5,068 nt of DNA from Aquirhabdus sp. GTDB lineage: Bacteria > Pseudomonadota > Gammaproteobacteria > Pseudomonadales > Moraxellaceae. Below, in pieces: positions 1-5,068 of the stretch (position 1 is the stretch's first letter; the number at the start of each line of letters is the position of its first letter). The translations under genes were made by a program, and so were the position numbers. Under the pieces are notes generated by a model, which saw only the letters and a list, made by a program, of their open reading frames with translations, made no database searches and had not been told where the DNA came from. Location of the stretch: the NCBI GenBank assembly GCA_030152425.1, contig JASLJP010000144.1, positions 1-5,068 on the forward strand. The letters run 5' to 3'.

Positions 1-441
1 ATCGAAGTCGCCGCCTATCCAGAGATGCATCCACAAGCCGAATCGTTTAACCAAGACATCGAGCGCTTTATTGCCAAGGTCAATGCCGGCGCAAACTCAG
101 CGATTACCCAGTTTTTCTTTAATACCGACAGCTATTTTTACTTTGTCGAGCAGTTGGCCAAACGTGGCATCCATACCCCGATCATTCCGGGCATCATGCC
201 GATCACCAATGCCAGCAATCTGATCCGCTTTGCCGACTCATCGGGTGCCGAGATTCCACGCTGGATCCGCAAGCAGCTCGCCGCCTATGGCGACGACAGC
301 GACAGTATCCGTGCCTTCGGCCATGAGGTGGTGGTCAAGCTGTGTCAACGCCTGATTGCGGGGGGTGCGCCAGCGCTGCACTTCTACACCATGAACCAGA
401 CCGAGCCAACGCGCCAGTTGGTTCAGGACTTAGGACTGTAA
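1..441 (+). CDS. metF: 5,10-methylenetetrahydrofolate reductase, C-terminal half (5' end outside window)
   Basis: MetF is a cytosolic FAD enzyme that reduces 5,10-methylene-tetrahydrofolate to 5-methyl-tetrahydrofolate, the methyl source for methionine synthesis and so for SAM. The frame is open from base 1, giving 146 visible residues that end at TAA 439-441. Motifs seen in order (partial numbering): AAYPEMHP at 4-11, matching the YPEVHP segment of E. coli MetF; AGANSAITQFFF at 29-40, where Q37 corresponds to the folate-contacting Gln of the E. coli ITQFFFD motif; IIPGIMPI at 61-68; and HFYTMNQ at 127-133, close to the C-terminal HFYTLNR of E. coli. The protein ends shortly after this motif, as is normal for the roughly 300-residue bacterial enzyme, so about half is missing upstream. 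An internal ATG at 25 is not the start, because conserved sequence continues before it. No terminator follows; bioA begins 7 bases later, which suggests cotranscription. Confidence 0.96.
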   Translation: MEVAAYPEMHPQAESFNQDIERFIAKVNAGANSAITQFFFNTDSYFYFVEQLAKRGIHTPIIPGIMPITNASNLIRFADSSGAEIPRWIRKQLAAYGDDSDSIRAFGHEVVVKLCQRLIAGGAPALHFYTMNQTEPTRQLVQDLGL

Positions 442-448
442 TCAGACC

Positions 449-1816
449 ATGACCTCCCCACTATGGCACCCCTGCACCCAGATGCAGACGCATGAAGACA
501 CACCGCCGATCGGCGTGGTGCGCGGTCAGGGAGCCTATCTGTATCAGGCAGATGGCACACCGCTGCTGGATGCGATCAGCTCATGGTGGGTCAATCTGCA
601 CGGTCATAGCCACCCCGCGATCAACGCAGCGATCGTTGATCAGTTGGGGCGGCTGGAGCAGGTCATGCTGGCGGGCTTTACCCATCCGCCGATTGAGCAG
701 CTCGCGCAGCGATTGGTCGACCTGACCCCTCCCGCACTGACCCGCTGCTTCTTTGCCGACAGCGGCTCGGCCGCGGTCGAAGTGGCACTGAAGATGAGTC
801 TGCAATACTGGCATCAATCCGGCCAGCCGCAGCGCAAGACCTTTGTTTCCCTGAAAAACGGCTACCACGGCGAAACCTTGGGCAGCCTTGCGGTCACCGA
901 CATCCCGCTGTTTTCCAGCCAATATCAGCCCCTGCTGATCCAGCATTTCCGCGCGCCCTCGCCAGATCTGTCATTAAAAGACGTCGGCGAGTCGGATGCA
1001 GACTTCCTGCAGCGTCAGTTTACCGGACTGCGCAACATCATCGATCTCCATGCCCACAGTATCTGCGCGGTGATCGTCGAGCCGCTGGTGCAGGGCGCGG
1101 CTGGGATGAAGATGTACCCAGCCAGCTATCTGACTGAGCTGCGCGCGCTGTGCGACGCCCATCATATCCACCTGATTCTGGATGAGATCGCGGTTGGCTT
1201 TGGCCGTACCGGCACCATGTTTGCCCATGAACAAGCCGCGATCAGCCCCGACTTTCTCTGCCTATCCAAAGGACTAACGGCAGGCTATTTGCCGATGTCC
1301 TGCGTGCTGACCACCGATGAGGTTTATCAGGCGTTTTATAGTCCCGATGTGGCGCAGGGCTTCCTGCACTCGCATAGCTTCACCGGCAATCCGCTGGCGG
1401 CACGCGCCGCGCTGGCCTCGCTGGATCTGTTTGAGCAGCAGCAGATCCTCGCCCAGAATCAAACCCTGATCGCCGCCATGCAGCAAGCCCTAAGCAAACT
1501 GCACAACCACCCGCATATCGCCCAGATCCGGCAGACGGGCATGATCGGCGCATTTACCGTGGTACAGGCCAATGGTCAGCCCTATCCTGCGTCTTTGAGC
1601 CGGCTGATCGCGGCGCATGCGTTTGGCCTCGGCATCCTGCTGCGCCCGATCGGCAACCATGTCTACCTGATCCCGCCCTACTGCGTGACGGTGGATGAGA
1701 TCGCGCGCATCATTGATGTGGCACGACTCGCCGTTGAATGGGCCGTCAGTCAGCCGATGGCCAAACACACGGCGCCATCAGGCATCAACCAATCTGGGAA
1801 TCTGTCACTGCCATGA
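449..1816 (+). CDS. bioA: Adenosylmethionine-8-amino-7-oxononanoate aminotransferase (DAPA synthase)
   Basis: BioA is a PLP-dependent class III aminotransferase of the cytosol. It converts 7-keto-8-aminopelargonate to 7,8-diaminopelargonate in biotin synthesis, unusually using SAM as amino donor. The 455-residue product carries the family landmarks: WHPCTQM at 6-12, SSWW at 44-47, GSAAVEVALKM at 106-116, NGYHGET around Y139 (E. coli Tyr144), LDEIAVGFGRTG with PLP-nitrogen Asp245, LSKGLTAGY with Schiff-base Lys274, HSHSFTGNPLA near 308-318, and LLRPIGN with R399 (E. coli Arg391). Asp245 and Lys274 have the same numbers as in E. coli. The start at 449 is chosen because WHPCTQM lies just after it and the metF stop lies just before. 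The only Shine-Dalgarno candidate, AGGA at 432-435, is 13 bases away and weak, so translation may be coupled to metF. Oddities: Cys9 sits where E. coli has Tyr17, and a tail of about 20 residues from 436 looks unconserved. No other bio gene is visible in the window. Confidence 0.97.
   Translation: MTSPLWHPCTQMQTHEDTPPIGVVRGQGAYLYQADGTPLLDAISSWWVNLHGHSHPAINAAIVDQLGRLEQVMLAGFTHPPIEQLAQRLVDLTPPALTRCFFADSGSAAVEVALKMSLQYWHQSGQPQRKTFVSLKNGYHGETLGSLAVTDIPLFSSQYQPLLIQHFRAPSPDLSLKDVGESDADFLQRQFTGLRNIIDLHAHSICAVIVEPLVQGAAGMKMYPASYLTELRALCDAHHIHLILDEIAVGFGRTGTMFAHEQAAISPDFLCLSKGLTAGYLPMSCVLTTDEVYQAFYSPDVAQGFLHSHSFTGNPLAARAALASLDLFEQQQILAQNQTLIAAMQQALSKLHNHPHIAQIRQTGMIGAFTVVQANGQPYPASLSRLIAAHAFGLGILLRPIGNHVYLIPPYCVTVDEIARIIDVARLAVEWAVSQPMAKHTAPSGINQSGNLSLP
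1813..1816 (+). other. ATGA stop-start overlap between bioA and rsmE
   Basis: The bioA stop TGA (1814-1816) shares bases with the rsmE start ATG (1813-1815). The only purine-rich site upstream is GGGA at 1796-1799, 13 bases before the ATG, which is a poor distance. This layout is typical of translational coupling, in which a ribosome ending bioA re-initiates on rsmE. The overlap is seen directly; the coupling is inferred. Confidence 0.85.
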
Positions 1817-2544
1817 GTCGTTTTTTTGCCGATATCGAGCTTACGGTAGGCGCGCAGATCGCCCTACCTGAGACCATCTTTCACCATTGGGTGCGCGTCC
1901 TACGTGCCACCATGGGCGAGCAGGCGACCTTGTTTAATGGTCAGGGCGGCGAATACCGCGCAGAACTCATCACCATCAATAAAAAAGATGCCTACGTCAG
2001 CATCCTGAGCTTCGACCCCATCGACCGCAGCGAGCCGTGCTTTGTTACCCTTGGCCTGGTGATGAGTAAAGGCGACCGCATGGACTATGCGATCCAAAAA
2101 GCCACAGAGCTTGGTGTCGGTGCGATCCAGCTACTGACCAGTGAACGCTGCGAGATGCGCCTCAAATACGACCGTGATCAGAAAAAAATAGACCACTGGC
2201 AGGGGGTAGCCATCGCCGCCTGTGAGCAGTGCGGTCTCAATCGCGTGCCACAGATCTTGCCGCCGCTGGCGCTGACCGATTGGCTGCCTGCCGTGGAGGC
2301 CACGTTGAAACTGGTACTCGCGCCCATCGACGCGCCCGACCCCCTGCCCGAATACTTACCCCTGCAGATCGCGCTTTTGATCGGTGCCGAAGGTGGCTTG
2401 AGTGATGCCGAGATCACCACCGCCGAGCAAACGGGCTTTCACCGGTGGCAAATCGGTGCTCGGGTACTGCGCACCGAAACAGCACCAGTCGTCGCACTGG
2501 CCAGACTGCAAGCACGAAAATATGATGTTGCAGCAAGCCCATAA
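1813..2544 (+). CDS. rsmE: 16S rRNA (uracil-1498-N3)-methyltransferase
   Basis: RsmE methylates N3 of U1498 in 16S rRNA, near the decoding centre of the 30S subunit, with SAM as methyl donor. The product is 243 residues, the same length as E. coli RsmE. An N-terminal PUA-like RNA-binding domain (about 1-70, with HHWVRVLR at 24-31) is followed by a SPOUT methyltransferase domain. Family signatures seen are KGDRMDYAIQKATELGV at 86-102, AIAACEQCGLNRVP at 133-146, LIGAEGGLSDAEI at 189-201 and IGARVLRTETA at 214-224. The last two form the trefoil-knot SAM pocket. The frame stays open upstream to an ATG at 1738, but the start at 1813 is preferred: it gives the standard N-terminus (MSRFF) and avoids a long overlap with bioA. 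Small departures are IGAEGG instead of the usual IGPEGG and IGARVLR instead of LGPRVLR. It is probably the last gene of the metF-bioA-rsmE unit. Confidence 0.97.
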   Translation: MSRFFADIELTVGAQIALPETIFHHWVRVLRATMGEQATLFNGQGGEYRAELITINKKDAYVSILSFDPIDRSEPCFVTLGLVMSKGDRMDYAIQKATELGVGAIQLLTSERCEMRLKYDRDQKKIDHWQGVAIAACEQCGLNRVPQILPPLALTDWLPAVEATLKLVLAPIDAPDPLPEYLPLQIALLIGAEGGLSDAEITTAEQTGFHRWQIGARVLRTETAPVVALARLQARKYDVAASP

Positions 2545-2570
2545 CATGATACCTTTACACTTACGCCTCT

Positions 2571-2593
2571 AAAACGACGCACCCGTTGCGTCG
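2571..2593 (-). terminator. GC-rich hairpin with T-tract on the minus strand; possible terminator
   Basis: CGACGCA (2575-2581) and TGCGTCG (2587-2593) form a perfect 7-bp stem around the 5-base loop CCCGT, starting 31 bases after the rsmE stop. AAAA precedes the stem on the + strand, so transcripts of the minus strand would read stem then UUUU, the layout of an intrinsic terminator. On the + strand the stem is followed by CAAAATAAC with no U-run, so it is a poor + terminator, although the hairpin could still stabilise the 3' end of the rsmE message. No minus-strand gene that would need it is visible in the window. The hairpin is certain; its function is not. Confidence 0.35.
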
Positions 2594-2660
2594 CAAAATA
2601 ACAATACTGGTGCCAGATCGCCAGCAGCACCCCCACCCAGATCAAGAATTAAGAACATGA

Positions 2661-2682
2661 CATGCAAGAACTGCATCATGCA
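2661..2682 (+). repeat. CATGCA/TGCAT repeat cluster in the leader of the c-di-GMP gene
   Basis: CATGCA occurs twice (2661-2666 and 2677-2682), with its complement TGCAT (2672-2676) between them. This makes a 16-base direct repeat, an inverted repeat ATGCA-AGAAC-TGCAT, and a compact palindrome TGCAT-C-ATGCA centred on 2677. The cluster ends 10 bases before the Shine-Dalgarno of the downstream gene. It could be an operator or a weak RNA hairpin, or chance. I did not find a convincing -35/-10 pair in 2545-2703: TTTACA at 2554-2559 has no good -10 partner, and ATGACA at 2657-2662 has only CATTTA 18 bases on. Confidence 0.3.
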
Positions 2683-2692
2683 TTTAGGTTGT

Positions 2693-2697
2693 AGGAG
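2693..2697 (+). promoter_or_regulatory. Shine-Dalgarno AGGAG fixing the start of the c-di-GMP gene
   Basis: AGGAG ends 6 bases before the ATG at 2704, which is ideal spacing and the best ribosome binding site in the window. It supports 2704 as the start over later in-frame ATGs such as 2755. It lies in the loop of a possible 4-bp hairpin, GTTG (2688-2691) with CAAC (2698-2701), which is too short to weigh heavily. Confidence 0.8.
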
Positions 2698-2703
2698 CAA
2701 CAG

Positions 2704-5068
2704 ATGTCGTCGGTGTATGAAGATCAGAGCGTACTCAAGCAGCGTATTTGGCGTATGCAGATTAACAACACGCGCGGCCATCAAGGTCTGTTGCTGATCT
2801 CACTCCTTGGACTGGTACTGCTGACGTTCTTTCTCTATCAACGCTACTCCCTTGTTGACATCAACCAGCTTGCTGGCTGGACGGTCGCCTCGATCAGCGT
2901 GATCGCACTCTGCTCGGTGCTCAACAACCATCTCAGTAACCGTCAGCATGCCATTTCTTATGAAATGATCGACCTGTATCTGCTGGTCAGCACCTTTGCG
3001 TTGGGCATGATTCTCGCCTTTGGCCATATCCTGTTCCAGGCCAGTGTCGCCCCACTGACCAGCGATCACACCCTCGATATTCCGATCAAACTGTTCGGTG
3101 TTGCGATCTTGTTTGCCCATATGCTGGGCATGATTTGCTATACCGACCGCTATCGCTTCTTCTGCACCTTTGTACTGACCAGCATGGCACCGCTGCTTGC
3201 GCAGCAATTGATCCAAGGCGATGTCAGTTTGAGCAAACCCAACAGTGTGTTGATCGATATTTATATCGTATTCATTCTGTTTTGTGGCCACCGCTTGCAC
3301 CGTATCCGCACACGCTCGGCATGGCTGGTGATTAGAAATGAAAACCTGATCGACTATATGGAAGCCTCCAAAGAGCAAACCGAACTGGTGAATGGCCAGC
3401 TCGAACAGGAAATGCGCCAGCGGATCTATATCGAGGAAAAACTACAGGAATCTAACGCCCAACTGGAAGAAAAAGTACTCGAACGCACCAAAGACCTCAC
3501 CGACACCAATCTGCAGTTGCAAAGCTCGCGGCAGCGCCTGGAGATGGCGCATAGTGCGGGGGGGATCGGGACATGGGACTGGGATATTGCCAGCCGCAAG
3601 GTACACGCGACCAACTTTGAGCAGATCTTGGGCTACAACGATGGCGAGATGAATACGCTGCTCGCATCCGTGGCGCAACTCACCCTGTTGGTTCACCCCG
3701 AAGACATCAGCGCAGTACGTCATGCCATCGCGACCCACCTGCGGAACCACAGCGACCACTATGCCGCCGAATTCCGCATGCAGCATAAATACGGCTACTG
3801 GGTCTGGGTGCAAGACGTGGGACGTGTGGTCGAACGCGACCCACAAACCCGGATCGCCCGGCGCATGGTTGGCGTCCGCCGGAACATCAATGCCGAAAAG
3901 GCGGCCGCTGAAAGTCGCAAACTGTCCGCCATGCTGTTCCAACAGGTTGAGGAAGGCATCTTTATTTTGGACAGTCAGCTACGCTATCTCAACGTCAATC
4001 CATTCTTTGAACGCATGACCGGTTTCAGCAATGACATCCTCGTTGGCACCCGTTTTCTCAGCCCCTCGCGCGTGATCTCACCGCGCTCGCAGCAATCACA
4101 GCACAAAGTGCTGAAAAGTCTGGAGCTCAGTGGCGAGTTTGAAGGTGAAGGCTATGCCCAGCAAAAAGACAAAGGCGAGCTGCTGGTCTGGGTGCATATC
4201 AACTCAGTCTACGATGATCACCAGCGCCGCACCCACTATATTGGCGTCATCGGCGACCTGACAGAGCGGCGCAAGAATGAACAGCGCCTGTCCTACTTAG
4301 CCAACTACGACCCCCTGACCGACCTGCCGAATCGCAACTTTTTTAAAGAGCACCTGCATCAGCTCATCCAGCAGAGTATCGAACGCAGCAACACCTTTGC
4401 CCTGCTGCGCCTGAATCTGGATCGCTTCCGCCTGCTCAATGATTTACTGGGTGCGGATGGTGCCGATCAGTTGCTTAAGCAAGTGGCACAGCGTCTGACC
4501 GAACTCGACAGCCAAAATGGCATGATCGCTCGGCTGGGGAGCAATGACTTTGCCATCCTATTTAACTATAGTGAGGGCAGCCCGCAGGAGCTGGAAGAAT
4601 ACAGCCAAAAACTGCTGCAGCAGTTCGAAATCCCATTTCATATCAATAGCCAAGAGATCACGGTCAGTATCTCGCTCGGTATTGCACTGTTTCCTGAACA
4701 CGGCAAGCTCGTGGACACGCTATCCAACTGCGCTGAGAATGCCCTGCAGGAAGCCAAACGGGTCGGCGGCAACACGCTGCGCTTTGCTGGTATCCAGCGG
4801 GGTATCCAGCCGCTAGAACGCATCAGTCTGGAAAACGATCTGCGCAAGGCACTGACCACAGGACAGTTCACCGTCTACTACCAATCCAAATCCAATGCCC
4901 TCAGCCAAGACATCGTCGGATTTGAGGCACTGGTCCGCTGGAGCCATCCCGACAAAGGCATCGTTTCACCGGTGCAATTTATCGGCCTGGCCGAAGAGAT
5001 GGGCATCATCTCGGCGCTGGGTGAGTTTGTCCTCGATCAGGCCTGTATCCAGATCAAAAAATGGGGAG
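2704..5068 (+). CDS. Membrane-bound PAS-PAS-GGDEF(degenerate)-EAL c-di-GMP signalling protein, 3' end outside window
   Basis: This is probably a cyclic-di-GMP phosphodiesterase at the inner membrane. The reading frame runs without a stop to the window end, giving 788 residues. Order seen: about six hydrophobic helices (near 28-46, 57-74, 89-111, 126-147, 150-170, 182-196); a charged heptad-like coiled coil (about 215-280, with LEEKVLERTKDL at 254-265); PAS 1 (about 278-398, GTWDWD at 289-294, YWVWVQDVGRVV at 365-376); PAS 2 (about 405-524, ending in GDLTERR); GGDEF (about 530-696, opening YDPLTDLPNRNFF); and the start of EAL (from about 705, with GFEALVRW at 739-746). The GGDEF signature is GSNDF (612-616), the metal Asp of the DLDRF motif is Asn571, and no RxxD inhibitory site precedes it, so cyclase activity is unlikely. 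The EAL part keeps Q727, E741 and R745; the rest of its catalytic residues lie beyond the window. The usual YYQP is YYQS. The membrane sensor matches no MASE, MHYT or CHASE domain I can recognise. Full length would be near 950 residues if the EAL domain is complete. Its ligand is unknown. Confidence 0.93.
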   Translation, partial: MSSVYEDQSVLKQRIWRMQINNTRGHQGLLLISLLGLVLLTFFLYQRYSLVDINQLAGWTVASISVIALCSVLNNHLSNRQHAISYEMIDLYLLVSTFALGMILAFGHILFQASVAPLTSDHTLDIPIKLFGVAILFAHMLGMICYTDRYRFFCTFVLTSMAPLLAQQLIQGDVSLSKPNSVLIDIYIVFILFCGHRLHRIRTRSAWLVIRNENLIDYMEASKEQTELVNGQLEQEMRQRIYIEEKLQESNAQLEEKVLERTKDLTDTNLQLQSSRQRLEMAHSAGGIGTWDWDIASRKVHATNFEQILGYNDGEMNTLLASVAQLTLLVHPEDISAVRHAIATHLRNHSDHYAAEFRMQHKYGYWVWVQDVGRVVERDPQTRIARRMVGVRRNINAEKAAAESRKLSAMLFQQVEEGIFILDSQLRYLNVNPFFERMTGFSNDILVGTRFLSPSRVISPRSQQSQHKVLKSLELSGEFEGEGYAQQKDKGELLVWVHINSVYDDHQRRTHYIGVIGDLTERRKNEQRLSYLANYDPLTDLPNRNFFKEHLHQLIQQSIERSNTFALLRLNLDRFRLLNDLLGADGADQLLKQVAQRLTELDSQNGMIARLGSNDFAILFNYSEGSPQELEEYSQKLLQQFEIPFHINSQEITVSISLGIALFPEHGKLVDTLSNCAENALQEAKRVGGNTLRFAGIQRGIQPLERISLENDLRKALTTGQFTVYYQSKSNALSQDIVGFEALVRWSHPDKGIVSPVQFIGLAEEMGIISALGEFVLDQACIQIKKWG

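Larger units (their letters stand above)
2545..2703. other. Intergenic region between rsmE and the c-di-GMP gene
   Basis: These 159 non-coding bases are the only real gap in the window and separate the metF-bioA-rsmE unit from the signalling gene. Besides the hairpin, repeat cluster and ribosome binding site listed separately, it holds the near-palindrome CTGG-TG-CCAG at 2607-2616 and a C-rich run near 2630-2640. No promoter with good -35 and -10 boxes is evident, so a sigma-70 promoter cannot be claimed. Read-through from rsmE or an alternative sigma factor remains possible. Confidence 0.6.

Noticed and set aside
581..1768. Several minus-strand open frames inside bioA
   Set aside because: Conserved BioA motifs on the + strand explain the whole stretch; the antisense products are composition artefacts of GC-biased codons.
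1738..1812. Earlier in-frame ATG for rsmE at 1738
   Set aside because: It would add 25 residues unlike any RsmE N-terminus and overlap bioA by 79 bases. The ATG at 1813 gives the standard length of 243.
2586..2608. TTGCGT followed by AATACT as a sigma-70 promoter
   Set aside because: The spacing is only 11 bases and the -35 candidate lies inside the hairpin stem.
2800..3378. Minus-strand open frame of 192 codons antisense to the membrane sensor
   Set aside because: The + strand frame encodes clear membrane helices continuous with the PAS, GGDEF and EAL domains. The antisense product is rich in Gln, His and Asp with no recognisable motif, and it has no convincing ribosome binding site.
3442..3942. 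Minus-strand open frame of 166 codons antisense to the coiled coil and first PAS domain
   Set aside because: It mirrors the codon pattern of the real gene, and its product shows no family motif.
3135..4018. Short + strand frames inside the c-di-GMP gene (3135-3335, 3392-3652, 3722-4018)
   Set aside because: They lie out of frame within the long conserved coding sequence and show no motif of their own.

Overview
The window looks like chromosomal DNA from a gammaproteobacterium with mid-range GC (roughly mid-50s percent by eye, not counted). All four genes lie on the + strand and their wording is closest, from memory, to Pseudomonadales-type proteins. The BioA in particular carries the HPCTQM and FLHSHSFTGN motifs typical of Pseudomonas and beta/gammaproteobacterial BioA rather than the E. 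coli form. A Moraxellaceae or related Pseudomonadales host is a plausible but unproven guess. There are no signs of mobile elements, CRISPR, tRNA or rRNA, or foreign composition.

Layout. Positions 1-441 hold the C-terminal half of metF (methylenetetrahydrofolate reductase), whose start lies before the window. After a 7-base gap comes bioA (449-1816, the SAM-dependent aminotransferase of biotin synthesis). Its stop overlaps the start of rsmE (1813-2544, 16S rRNA m3U1498 methyltransferase) in an ATGA junction. These three genes look like one transcription unit. Positions 2545-2703 are non-coding. They hold a strong hairpin whose T-tract is on the minus strand, a small cluster of CATGCA/TGCAT repeats, and a good Shine-Dalgarno sequence. 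From 2704 to the end of the window runs a large gene that is open at its 3' end. It encodes at least 788 residues of a membrane-bound multidomain c-di-GMP protein: about six transmembrane helices, a coiled coil, two PAS domains, a degenerate GGDEF domain (GSNDF) and the beginning of an EAL domain with an intact EAL motif.

How the genes fit together. MetF makes the methyl-folate used to build methionine and hence SAM. BioA spends SAM as an amino donor, and RsmE spends it as a methyl donor. A shared SAM economy therefore links the first three genes, although this is an inference from function and not shown regulation. The c-di-GMP gene appears to be a separate unit with its own leader. Its sequence predicts a phosphodiesterase whose GGDEF half is probably no longer a cyclase and may instead be regulatory. 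I see no clearly undescribed system here. The most interesting items are the unassigned membrane sensor, the inactive-looking GGDEF domain and the small leader-region repeats.
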